A stretch of 64,000 nt of DNA, taken from positions 1-64,000 of the forward strand of contig NZ_CABHOU010000038.1 of the NCBI RefSeq assembly GCF_902168175.1. Reading direction: 5' to 3'. The notes under the pieces are model-generated. The model made no database searches. It saw nothing but the letters and a program-made list of their open reading frames with translations, and had not been told where the DNA came from. The DNA comes from an uncultured Chitinophaga sp. GTDB taxonomy: Bacteria; Bacteroidota; Bacteroidia; Chitinophagales; Chitinophagaceae. This document shows, piece by piece, positions 17,905 through 27,296 of this stretch; positions within the stretch are counted from its first letter, which is position 1; every line of letters starts with the position of its first letter. A program made the translations under genes and the position numbers.

Positions 17905-19086
17905 ATGAATAAAGACAGACTTAATTACCTGTTCCAACAATATCAGCGCCGCTCGCAGACCCCCGCCGAGCGCGAAGAATGGCTTGCTGCCCTGTCGGAC
18001 CCCCGGCATGATTCCCTGCTGCATGAGATTATGGGGGAGGAATGGGGGAAGGCCGTGCCGGCTGCCGACGATATCAGTACTGAGGAAGCAGCTTTGCTGT
18101 ACGAACGCGTAGTGAGTCAGCCACAACCGGCAAAGGTGCGCCGTTTATGGCCGCGCATCGCGGTAGCTGCCGCCGTACTGGCCTGTTTAGTGACTGGTGG
18201 TTATATCTACCGTGAAAGCAGGATGATGGAGCCCCAGGTTTCGCAGCCGGTTGTGCAGGACGTAGCACCGGGCGGCAACAAGGCCACGCTTACCCTGGCC
18301 AATGGGCAAAAGATCGTGTTGTCGGACGAAATAGATGGTGAAATTGCCAAACAGGCAGGGGTGCAGATCAGTAAGGCTAAAAACGGGGTGCTTGTATACA
18401 CCGTGGCCGATAACGATAAAGTACCTGCCAATTCATTAAATACACTGTCTACCGCCAAAGGAGAAACTTATAAGATCATCCTGCCGGATAAAACGGAAGT
18501 ATGGCTGAACGCCGCTTCCTCTTTAACCTATCCCGCACGATTTACGGGGGGCGACCGCCAGGTAACGCTTACCGGTGAAGGTTATTTCGAAGTGGCGAAA
18601 GATCAGCAGCATCCTTTTAAAGTAAATACGCCTAAGCAGCAGGTAACTGTACTGGGCACACATTTCAATATCAATGCCTATCCCAATGAACCCGCCACCC
18701 GTACCACACTGCTGGAAGGAAGCGTGAAAGTGAGTGCCGGTAATGCTGATGTGATCATCAAACCCGGCCAGCAATCCATGCTCCGGAACGGCAGTATGGG
18801 GGTGCAGGAGGCCGACCCCGACCAGGCTACGGCCTGGAAGGATGATAAGTTCGTGTTTGACGGGGATAATATCCAATATATCATGCGCATGGTGGAAAGG
18901 TGGTATAACGTAGAAGTAGTCTACGAAGGCGCGATATCTGACGAAAAGTTTTACGGGGGGATATCCCGCTATGAAAATGTATCTGAAATTCTCAAAATAC
19001 TAGAGTCAACCAAAAGCATCAGTTTCACGATAGAAGGGAAAACAATATTTGTAAAAACAAACCTATCAGCTAACCGTATGAAATAA
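17905..19086 (+). CDS. FecR-type anti-sigma factor
   Basis: 393 residues: a cytoplasmic N-terminal sigma-binding part (1-75), a transmembrane helix at about 78-98 (IAVAAAVLACLVTGGYIY), a periplasmic FecR domain (LPDKTEVWLNAASSLTYP to LLEGSVKVSAG, about 195-285) and a C-terminal DUF4974-type domain contacting the receptor STN domain (about 320-385). In the established model the STN domain of the following SusC signals to FecR, which releases the sigma factor encoded just upstream. Confidence 0.92.
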   Translation: MNKDRLNYLFQQYQRRSQTPAEREEWLAALSDPRHDSLLHEIMGEEWGKAVPAADDISTEEAALLYERVVSQPQPAKVRRLWPRIAVAAAVLACLVTGGYIYRESRMMEPQVSQPVVQDVAPGGNKATLTLANGQKIVLSDEIDGEIAKQAGVQISKAKNGVLVYTVADNDKVPANSLNTLSTAKGETYKIILPDKTEVWLNAASSLTYPARFTGGDRQVTLTGEGYFEVAKDQQHPFKVNTPKQQVTVLGTHFNINAYPNEPATRTTLLEGSVKVSAGNADVIIKPGQQSMLRNGSMGVQEADPDQATAWKDDKFVFDGDNIQYIMRMVERWYNVEVVYEGAISDEKFYGGISRYENVSEILKILESTKSISFTIEGKTIFVKTNLSANRMK

Positions 19087-19159
19087 CAATAAAAAAATCC
19101 AACGTTATGGCAACAGAAAATTCCATGTTAAGCAGTAGGAAATGAGCTTAAAAAAAGAA

Positions 19160-19185
19160 ACCAGGAGTGCGGAAACACCCCTGGT
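19160..19185 (+). promoter_or_regulatory. Leader hairpin before susC
   Basis: ACCAGGAGTG and CACCCCTGGT pair around a 6-base loop (one mismatch) in the gap between fecR and susC. The hairpin is followed by CATCTTAGG rather than a T-run, so a terminator is less likely than an RNA-stability or processing element. It might mark the ECF-controlled susC transcript leader. Confidence 0.4.
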
Positions 19186-19284
19186 CATCTTAGGTTCATG
19201 ATCCATAGTACTATTAAATACCACGTTCATCGCAGTCCACCTTTGCTTCGACACGGGGGCGGCTGCAAAAACCAGACAAAACAA

Positions 19285-22200
19285 ATGTATAGAATTTCTA
19301 CCAAGGAACTCGGCAAGCGCTTGCCGATACATCCCTATTTTGCAAAATTCTTGTTGATGATGCGTCTCATTACAGTCATAATGTTAGCCACGCTAATGCA
19401 GGTCAGTGCAAAAACGGTTGCACAGAAGGTCAGTCTTAATGCCAGCAATGCTTCCCTGAAGGCGGTGCTGAAAGACATCGGGAAACAGTGCGGCTATAAT
19501 TTTGTGATCACGGAGTCGAGTTTGAAGGAATCGAAACTGGTGAACATCCGTTTGAAAAACGTTGAGCTGAAAGACGCGCTCGATGAGATTTTTCGCGCGC
19601 AGGTGCTTACCTATAGTATCAACAAAACCACCATCATTGTAAAGGAAAAAGAAACGCCTGCCCCCCTGGATATACCACTGGTGGCGAATTTCTTATTAAA
19701 TGAAGTGCGCGGCCGGGTAACAGATGATGCAGGCACGCCACTGCCCGGGGTAAGCGTAAAAATAAAGGGTACCACCGATGGTACGCAAACCAACGAACGC
19801 GGCGAGTTTTCCATTAATGCAGATCGCGGCGCCACAGTGGTGCTTTCTTATATAGGATTTGAATCTAAAGAAGTGATAGCGGCGGGTAATAACCTTAATG
19901 TCTCCCTGGTGGGCAAACAAAGCGCCATCGATATGGTAGTGGTAAACGGGTATACCTCGCAACGGCGCTCGGATGTAACGGCGGCTATCAGCACGGTTTC
20001 GGGGCGTGATATTTTAAAAGCGCCGGTAACCAACGTTACCAACGCACTGGCGGGGCTCGTACCGGGACTGGTGGTGCAGCAAACCACCGGCAGACCAGGG
20101 TTGAATACGGCAGCGCTGTATATCCGCGGACAGGTATCTTCCAACGCCACGGCACTGATTATCGTAGACGGGGTGGAACGTACCACGTTTGGAGATATCG
20201 ATCCAAATGAGATCGAGAGTATCAACATTCTGAAAGATGCCTCTTCTACCGCGTTATATGGTTTAAAAGGAGCCAACGGTGTATTTGTGATCACGACAAA
20301 AAGAGGGAAAGAAGGCCCGGCCCGTGTGACGTTTACGAGCAATTTCGGCCTGCTGAGCCCTACCGAACGCCCCGACATTCTTTCCGCCTATGAAAGCGCC
20401 ATGTTGCTGAACGAAGGGCAGATCAATACAGGCGAACCGCGTACGTTTACGGACGAAGACCTCGCAATATTTAAATCCGGTACGGGCGATAAGTTATTAT
20501 ACCCGAACGTGAACTGGTACGATGAACTGGTGAAGGACCATTGGTGGCAGAACCAGCAAAACCTGACGGTGTCCGGCGGTACGCAGAAGATTAAATACTT
20601 TACCTCTTTCGGGCATCAGTTTGAAAATGGGAACTTTAAGGAGTTCAGGACGCCGTTGGACTATTCCACCACGCCCAGCTACCAGCGTTACAATTTTCGC
20701 GCAAGAGTGAGCATGGATATAACCAATTCTACCAACTTTGAAGTAAACCTGGCGGGCCGTAACGAGCATCGTTATTCGCCTACCGGCTTCACCGAATACA
20801 ACGATCCGGGAGGAGCAGTGACCAACGGGATAGAAGGTGTGGTAGGCCGTGCGTTGAAAATACCTGCCTGGGGCCAGCCGTTTTTTAAAGAATACATCAA
20901 TTCAAGCGATCCGGCAACTATCGGTTTGGACGGTACTTATAACCATATCGTGAACTATAACCTCACCGGGGTAAACTCAGTTAACCCGTATGCACTGCTG
21001 ACGTACGGCGGTTATGCATTTACCGATAACAATGTAGCGGAATCGGTGTTTACGCTCAGCCAGAAGCTGGACGTGATTACCCAGGGCTTATCGGTAAAAG
21101 CCCAGTTCGGGTACGATGCCACGCAAATGTCGGGCAAGCTGCAACGCGGCAGCATCGGCTATTTTAACCTCGACAGGAATACGAAGGAGTTAACGCCGGT
21201 GGCAGGTTCTTACAACGACTTCTTTGGTGCGCCGGCTTATACCCGCAGCGGTTTCACGAAAACCAACCTGCAGGTATTTATAAATTACGCCCGTGCATTC
21301 GAAAAGCATAATGTAAGCGCCAACCTGATCGGGCAAAGGGAGCTACAGGGCGCCACTGCCGCCGCTGCGCCGTTCGCGAACCAGGGTATTATTTCCCAGC
21401 TTACTTACAATTACGCCAACCGCTATTTTTTAACGGCAAGCGCTACCTATAACGGATCGGAGAACTATGCGAAAGGTTATCGTTATGGCTTTTTCCCGTC
21501 GGCCTCACTGGGCTATAACCTGGCCAACGAATCGTTCATGAAACAATATGAATGGATCAATATGCTGAAAGTACGCGGTTCAGTGGGCAGGGTAGGTATT
21601 CCGAGCCCGGGTACCGGCCGTTTTTACTACCAGAACAAATTTGGTGCGGGATCTACGGTGCCTTTCGGTAACCCAAACAGTAACTTCGCCGCCCCAACTT
21701 ATATCCAAACACAATACGGCAACCCATTCGTAACATTCGAAGTATCATTAAAGAAAAATATCGGGATAGATGTATTGTTGTTTAACGATAAGCTGAGTAT
21801 AACTGCAGATGTATTTAACGATACGCGTTCAGACATCCTTGCCACCCGCTCAGCTACCAGCTTCGCGACCTATGGAGCTACGGTGCCGAGTACCAACTAC
21901 GGTATGAACAGTAACCGCGGCTACGAACTGTCGGTGATGTACCGTAACCGCGCGAATGATTTCACCTATTCGGTAACGGGTAACCTGAGTTATGCGCATA
22001 ACGAACGCCGGATACTGGATGAGGCGCCGGGACTTGCCACCAATCTGAAAGCCACCGGTACACCGCTGGGTACTTACTTCGGCTATCATGTACTGGGTTT
22101 TTATGCCGACCAGAATGATATTGACAAAAGTCCGGTGAATAAGGTAACCGCATACCCCTCGATCCCTGGCGACTTTAAATACCAGGATGTTAATGGCGAT

Positions 22201-22728
22201 GGCATTATCAATAACCAGGACGTAATGCCGATCGGGCATCCTAATATTCCGGAGTATAATGCGAGTGTAAATCTGCAGGCTGGTTATAAAGGTTTCCAGT
22301 TATCGGTGTTGTTCAATGGCGTGACGAACGTGAGTTCAAACGTAATTTTCCAGAGCGGCACATTAGGGCAATATTATGCACCGATGTTAGACAGGTGGAC
22401 GCCCGATAATCCCAATGCCACAAGGCCGGCGAGCCGTCCGGGTTTAAATGCTAACCCGAACGAGAGCCTGAACGATTTCATGCTGCAGGATGCATCTTAT
22501 ATCAAACTACGCAACGTGCAACTCAGCTATTCATTGCCGCGGCGTTGGTTAAGCCGGTTACGCCTGACCAATCTTACGCTGGTGGCCAGCGGTCAGAATT
22601 TAATCACCTGGACTAAGTTCTACGGCCTCGATCCGGAAAATACGATGACGGGCAATGCGTACGCACCCGCCACCACCACTATTCCTACAACCAAAGTGCT
22701 GAACTTCGGTCTGAACCTTTCTTTATAA
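19285..22728 (+). CDS. SusC/RagA TonB-linked receptor with STN domain
   Basis: About 1147 residues. After a signal segment (MRLITVIMLATLMQVSA) come an STN domain (VSLNASNASLKAVLKDIGKQ onward, about residues 50-125), a carboxypeptidase-D-like regulatory domain (VRGRVTDDAGTPLPGVSVKI), the plug (ALYIRGQ; LIIVDGVERTTFGDI; SVLKDASS-type) and a long beta-barrel ending NFGLNLSL. It imports a glycan oligomer across the outer membrane with its SusD partner. The STN domain makes it the sensor for the FecI/FecR pair. The TonB-box-proximal VVVNGYTSQRRSDV varies from the usual VVVGYGTQKK. ATG 19285 is preferred to 19198, which adds a hydrophilic stretch before the signal peptide. Confidence 0.93.
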   Translation: MYRISTKELGKRLPIHPYFAKFLLMMRLITVIMLATLMQVSAKTVAQKVSLNASNASLKAVLKDIGKQCGYNFVITESSLKESKLVNIRLKNVELKDALDEIFRAQVLTYSINKTTIIVKEKETPAPLDIPLVANFLLNEVRGRVTDDAGTPLPGVSVKIKGTTDGTQTNERGEFSINADRGATVVLSYIGFESKEVIAAGNNLNVSLVGKQSAIDMVVVNGYTSQRRSDVTAAISTVSGRDILKAPVTNVTNALAGLVPGLVVQQTTGRPGLNTAALYIRGQVSSNATALIIVDGVERTTFGDIDPNEIESINILKDASSTALYGLKGANGVFVITTKRGKEGPARVTFTSNFGLLSPTERPDILSAYESAMLLNEGQINTGEPRTFTDEDLAIFKSGTGDKLLYPNVNWYDELVKDHWWQNQQNLTVSGGTQKIKYFTSFGHQFENGNFKEFRTPLDYSTTPSYQRYNFRARVSMDITNSTNFEVNLAGRNEHRYSPTGFTEYNDPGGAVTNGIEGVVGRALKIPAWGQPFFKEYINSSDPATIGLDGTYNHIVNYNLTGVNSVNPYALLTYGGYAFTDNNVAESVFTLSQKLDVITQGLSVKAQFGYDATQMSGKLQRGSIGYFNLDRNTKELTPVAGSYNDFFGAPAYTRSGFTKTNLQVFINYARAFEKHNVSANLIGQRELQGATAAAAPFANQGIISQLTYNYANRYFLTASATYNGSENYAKGYRYGFFPSASLGYNLANESFMKQYEWINMLKVRGSVGRVGIPSPGTGRFYYQNKFGAGSTVPFGNPNSNFAAPTYIQTQYGNPFVTFEVSLKKNIGIDVLLFNDKLSITADVFNDTRSDILATRSATSFATYGATVPSTNYGMNSNRGYELSVMYRNRANDFTYSVTGNLSYAHNERRILDEAPGLATNLKATGTPLGTYFGYHVLGFYADQNDIDKSPVNKVTAYPSIPGDFKYQDVNGDGIINNQDVMPIGHPNIPEYNASVNLQAGYKGFQLSVLFNGVTNVSSNVIFQSGTLGQYYAPMLDRWTPDNPNATRPASRPGLNANPNESLNDFMLQDASYIKLRNVQLSYSLPRRWLSRLRLTNLTLVASGQNLITWTKFYGLDPENTMTGNAYAPATTTIPTTKVLNFGLNLSL

Positions 22729-22745
22729 CCAACGATCTACAAGCC

Positions 22746-24425
22746 ATGAAAAAATTCATATACCTGTTTAGTTTGGTTATGACGATAACCATGCTCTCCT
22801 GCCAGAAAGATTTCTTACAAAGGGATGTGGGTATCCAGACCGACCTGGAAGAAGTATTTAAAGATCCGCTGCAGGCATCACGTTACGGTGACTTTACCTA
22901 TACGTTCTCTATTAATGATTACGGCCGCTTAAGCGGTTACAAAGGTATGACGTCACAGTTTACCGATGAATCGATCGCGAATAACGCACAGGCAGAGGTA
23001 GCGACCATGAACTCGGGGCAGTGGCTGGATGGCGGTGCGGCCGATGTAAGCGGGATTTATACACAAATGTACCGGGGCATCCGCAATGCGAACATCATGT
23101 TACAGTTCATGGAGAAAACGCCATGGACGCCGGAATATAATCCGAATTTTATTAAGGGCGAGCAGTTGTACCTGCGCGCATACTTCTACTTCGAACTGCT
23201 GCGGCGTTTTGGTGGCGTGGTATTGCTGGACCAGGCGCTGGACTTTACAGAGGCGTCTAAAGACCTGCCGCGCAGCACCTACGAAGAAACCATGGCGCAG
23301 ATATTGGCCGATGTGGAGCAGGCAATTACCCTGTTGCCATTAACCAACAACGACTGGCCTAATCCTGCCGCCCAGGCAAACAGGGCTACTGGTGCAGCAG
23401 CCATGGCTTTGAAAGCGCGGTTGCTGATGTTCGATGCCAGTCCGCTGAATAACGCCGGCAACGATGCCGCTAAATGGCAGAAGGCCGCTGCGGCGTCCAA
23501 AGCCATTATCGACCTGGGTAAGTATTCGCTGGAGCCTACTTATGCTAATGTGTTAACCGTAGCCAATTCTGTGGAATACATCCGCATATGGCCACGCGGC
23601 GGCCGTGGGTTTATCGGCACTTATCTCAGCGATTTCCTGATCCCCACGAGCATGGGCGGTGCGCAATCGAACCTGTCGCCGGTGCAAAACCATGTAGACC
23701 TGTATGAGATGAAAAACGGCAAACCCATTACCGATGCCACCTCCGGTTACGATCCGCAAAGCCCTTACCTCAACCGCGATCCGCGTTTCTATGTGAATAT
23801 TTTGTACAATAACGTAACCTGGCAGGGACGCGCGATAGAAACCTGGCAAACAGAGCCGAACGCGCAGGGTGTAATTACCTATGGCAGGGATCACGGTACT
23901 GCCATCAGTGTAACTAAAACCAGCTATTACCTCAAACGCCTTTGGCCCGAAGCATCCCGCTCCGGCTCAACAGCCAATGCTTTACTGAATTATGTTTTTT
24001 ATCGATATGCGGAAGTATTGCTCAATTACGCGGAAGCAGTGAACGAAGCATCCGGCCCCAATGAGGAAGTGTACAAATCGGTGAATGCTGTCCGTAAAAG
24101 GGCGGTAATGCCTGAGTTGCCAGAAGGATTGTCGCAGGAAGAAATGCGGGCGCGTATACGAAACGAACGTGCAGTTGAATTTGCCTTTGAAGATATGCGC
24201 TGGTGGGACATCCTCCGGTGGAAGAAAGGTGCAGAAATCGTTGCCCGTCCAATGAAAGGCATGAAGGTGATCAAAAACGCCAATGGAACTTTTACTTACA
24301 ACGTAGTAGACCTGCCCGTATTTCAGAAAGTGTTTACAGACAGGATGTACCTGTACCCGATACCACGCGCTGAGATGAACAAGACCTCGGGCGCACTGAT
24401 TCAGAACACGGGGTGGGAGGAGTAA
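22746..24425 (+). CDS. SusD/RagB surface glycan-binding lipoprotein
   Basis: 559 residues. The leader MKKFIYLFSLVMTITMLSC places the lipidated cysteine at residue 19. SusD family features are the TPR-like helical N-terminal half (LYLRAYFYFELLRRFGGVVL) and the C-terminal RNERAVEFAFEDMRWWDILRW and YPIPRAEMNKT segments. It caps the SusC barrel encoded 17 bases upstream and binds the substrate outside the cell. The two genes are clearly co-transcribed. Confidence 0.94.
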   Translation: MKKFIYLFSLVMTITMLSCQKDFLQRDVGIQTDLEEVFKDPLQASRYGDFTYTFSINDYGRLSGYKGMTSQFTDESIANNAQAEVATMNSGQWLDGGAADVSGIYTQMYRGIRNANIMLQFMEKTPWTPEYNPNFIKGEQLYLRAYFYFELLRRFGGVVLLDQALDFTEASKDLPRSTYEETMAQILADVEQAITLLPLTNNDWPNPAAQANRATGAAAMALKARLLMFDASPLNNAGNDAAKWQKAAAASKAIIDLGKYSLEPTYANVLTVANSVEYIRIWPRGGRGFIGTYLSDFLIPTSMGGAQSNLSPVQNHVDLYEMKNGKPITDATSGYDPQSPYLNRDPRFYVNILYNNVTWQGRAIETWQTEPNAQGVITYGRDHGTAISVTKTSYYLKRLWPEASRSGSTANALLNYVFYRYAEVLLNYAEAVNEASGPNEEVYKSVNAVRKRAVMPELPEGLSQEEMRARIRNERAVEFAFEDMRWWDILRWKKGAEIVARPMKGMKVIKNANGTFTYNVVDLPVFQKVFTDRMYLYPIPRAEMNKTSGALIQNTGWEE

Positions 24426-24459
24426 ACCATTTGTACACATTCAATTAATCAGCATCAAC

Positions 24460-27285
24460 ATGACTAAATATATAAAACTGACGGGCCTGACCATGGCGGT
24501 GATTTGCATGCTCTGCATGGTTTCATTCGCTCAGAACGCTGCACCGGAGGATACTGCCAAGAATAACAAAGAACGCCTGGCTGCGGATATGGGCGCCGAA
24601 GAAGTATTTATTCCATTCGCTTCCCGCACCAGGGCCGAACTTAATTATGCGGTGAGCGCCCTGCGGGCCGATCAGTTAGCGAAAATTCCGACGAGCAATA
24701 TGTCGGGCTTATTGATCGGCAGACTGAGCGGATTGTGGGTTAACTGGACGGGCAACCAGCCTGGCGGCGGCAACCTCACGCACCAGGTAAGGGGTAGGTC
24801 TTCGTACGCAGGCGGCAGTACGCCAATGGTACTGGTAGATGGTGTGGTAAGGGATTTTGAAGATATGGATATCAATGAGATCGAAAGTGTGTCGGTGTTG
24901 AAAGATGCCGGCGCACTGAACTGGTACGGCCTTAGCGGCGGTAACGGCGCTATACTGGTTACGACCAAACATGGTAAAGCCAACACCCGCCATATTACGG
25001 TGGATGCACAGGGCGGGTTTCAGTCGGCCAGCAACCTGGTTAAGCCGCTGAATTCTTACGAATTTGCTACATTGTACAACCAGGCGCTTACCAACGTTGG
25101 TCAGGCACCGGCGTACGATGCTACAGCATTAGCCGCTTATAAAGATCGCACTGATCTTTACCTGTACCCGGATAATAATTACCAGGACCGGTTCCTGAAT
25201 AAATCGGCCCCCACGCAGCGTTATGCGGTGTCGTTCAGCGGCGGTAGCCAGCGGATACGATATTTTACCACGATCAGTTATTTCAATCAGAAAGGGCTGT
25301 TCAGACACACGAAGAACGATAACTATAATTCGAACTACGGTTATCAGCGTTACAACTTTCGCATCAACCTGGATTATGATGTCACTGAATCACTCAGCTT
25401 TACATTATTGTCTGGCCTGAGAAGTGAGGTGCGTAATGATGTGGGCGATGGCGCCTCCGCAGTATTCAATAATATTTCTAACCTGCCACCGAATGCGTTC
25501 CCCATATTGAATGAGGACGGTACTTATGGTGGAACTTCCATCTACCAGAATAACCCCTTGGGACAATTGCAGGCTACCGGTTTTTCCCGCACCACTACGA
25601 ATGTTTTGCTGGCAAGCATTATGGGTAAGCAGAAACTCGAATTTATCACGAAAGGTCTATCTGCCAATATCTTTTTTTCTTATGATGGATATGGTAACTA
25701 CGGTGACGGCCTGACGCAAAACTATGCAGTGGTGAATAAATCCGTAACGCCGGCGCAAACCTATCGTACGCCCGCTGCTATTGCTTACCGCACTGCAGCT
25801 TTTCAAACCAATACAAAAAACAATGAATTGTGGATGGGGTTTGACTACGACCGCGCGTTTTCCGGTAACCACAAAGTGGTAGCGTCTGTACGTGTCCAAC
25901 AGTATATTAGTGCTGCCGTAGACCGGCTGGATTATCGCGAGCGCATGCTCGTTGGCCGTGCGGATTACAGCTACCAACAAAGGTATATGCTTGGTTTCAC
26001 AGGCAGCTACAGTGGTTCGGAAAACTTTGCCCCGGGGCACCGCTTTGGGTTCTTTCCCGCCGTATCGGCTGGCTGGCTGGCATCTGACGAAAACTTCCTG
26101 AAAGATTTCAAAACCATCGGTTACCTGAAAGTGCGTGCATCTGCAGGCCGCTCCGGTAATATCGGGCCCACTTATGATGCAAATGGTAACATAGTGCGTT
26201 TGCCCTATCGTACGCAGTTCACCAGGGGTGCCGGACCGTTGCTGGGATCATCCTTTTCTACTTCTACCACCGCATACCTCGTGGCGCCGGCAGGCAACAT
26301 GGCCACTACCTGGGAAAAAATCGACCGCTTAAATGTGGGGGCTGATATCTCTTTGTTTAAAAATACTTTGTCGCTGTCGGCCGATTACTTTAATGAAACG
26401 CGTCACGATATCCTCGGCCCACCAAATTTGCCGGGTATCCTTGGTATGTCTATTGCCCAGGTGAATTCTGGTAAGGTGAGCAGTCAGGGCGCTGATTTTA
26501 CGGTCTTGTATAACAAACAGTGGGGGGATGTGAACATCGCATTGAATACTAATCTTACTTATGCAAAAAACACCGTGCTGGTACGTGCCGTAACAAACGG
26601 GCTGGATGGTCAGTCGCAGGAAGGCCGGTATGTGAACAGTGGGCACTATTACATTGCAGAAGGCATCTTCCAGAACCAGGCGGAAATAGATGCAAGCCCG
26701 AAGCAAACACTTTCTGGTCTTGTAGTGCCGGGTGATATCAGGTACAAAGATGTTAACAATGATAAAGTGATAGATGCGAAGGATGATGTGGCCACCGACT
26801 ATACCGACATTCCAAAGATGTATTACGGTTTTGGGTTGAATATCCGGTATAAGCAGTTTGATCTTGGTACCCAGTTCCAGGGTGTGGAAGGGCGCACGGT
26901 TAATCTCAATGGCCAGTTGCGTGCCGGTCCCAATGGTTTTAACAGGTTGATGCTGGATAGCTGGACGCCCGCCACTGCCACCAACGCTAAATACCCGCGT
27001 GTGGGTTTAACCGATAACGGCAACAACACCGCGAATTCTACCTTCTGGCTGCGGTCGGGCGACTTCCTGAAAATGCGCACGGCAGAACTTGGGTATAGTA
27101 CTTCTGAGGGTTTCAACCAGCGCTATCGTTTCAAGGGCGCCAGGTTTTTTCTGAGTGGCTATAACCTGTTAACGTTCTCAAAGCTCAACGACCTTGGCAT
27201 CGATCCTGAAACGCCCAACGCTGGCAGAGGCACGAGCTTCCCGTATGTAAAAACCTATTCGATAGGTATTACCGTTAAAATATAA
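24460..27285 (+). CDS. Short SusC-like TonB-linked receptor
   Basis: 941 residues, about 200 shorter than the upstream SusC. The signal peptide (TMAVICMLCMVSFAQ) is followed by only ~60 residues before the plug (LLIGRLSGLWVNWTGNQPGG, VDGVVRDFEDMDINEIESVS, SGGNGAILVTTKHGK). Neither an STN nor a carboxypeptidase-D-like domain is visible, so it cannot signal to FecR by the usual route. It has a full barrel ending YSIGITVKI. It forms a second pair with the SusD encoded 11 bases downstream in the same operon, and probably takes a different size or type of oligomer from the same glycan. Confidence 0.9.
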   Translation: MTKYIKLTGLTMAVICMLCMVSFAQNAAPEDTAKNNKERLAADMGAEEVFIPFASRTRAELNYAVSALRADQLAKIPTSNMSGLLIGRLSGLWVNWTGNQPGGGNLTHQVRGRSSYAGGSTPMVLVDGVVRDFEDMDINEIESVSVLKDAGALNWYGLSGGNGAILVTTKHGKANTRHITVDAQGGFQSASNLVKPLNSYEFATLYNQALTNVGQAPAYDATALAAYKDRTDLYLYPDNNYQDRFLNKSAPTQRYAVSFSGGSQRIRYFTTISYFNQKGLFRHTKNDNYNSNYGYQRYNFRINLDYDVTESLSFTLLSGLRSEVRNDVGDGASAVFNNISNLPPNAFPILNEDGTYGGTSIYQNNPLGQLQATGFSRTTTNVLLASIMGKQKLEFITKGLSANIFFSYDGYGNYGDGLTQNYAVVNKSVTPAQTYRTPAAIAYRTAAFQTNTKNNELWMGFDYDRAFSGNHKVVASVRVQQYISAAVDRLDYRERMLVGRADYSYQQRYMLGFTGSYSGSENFAPGHRFGFFPAVSAGWLASDENFLKDFKTIGYLKVRASAGRSGNIGPTYDANGNIVRLPYRTQFTRGAGPLLGSSFSTSTTAYLVAPAGNMATTWEKIDRLNVGADISLFKNTLSLSADYFNETRHDILGPPNLPGILGMSIAQVNSGKVSSQGADFTVLYNKQWGDVNIALNTNLTYAKNTVLVRAVTNGLDGQSQEGRYVNSGHYYIAEGIFQNQAEIDASPKQTLSGLVVPGDIRYKDVNNDKVIDAKDDVATDYTDIPKMYYGFGLNIRYKQFDLGTQFQGVEGRTVNLNGQLRAGPNGFNRLMLDSWTPATATNAKYPRVGLTDNGNNTANSTFWLRSGDFLKMRTAELGYSTSEGFNQRYRFKGARFFLSGYNLLTFSKLNDLGIDPETPNAGRGTSFPYVKTYSIGITVKI

Positions 27286-27296
27286 ACTACCCGACG

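Noticed and set aside
19198..19284. N-terminal extension of the STN SusC
   Set aside because: The added residues are hydrophilic and precede a normal signal peptide; ATG 19285 explains the protein better.
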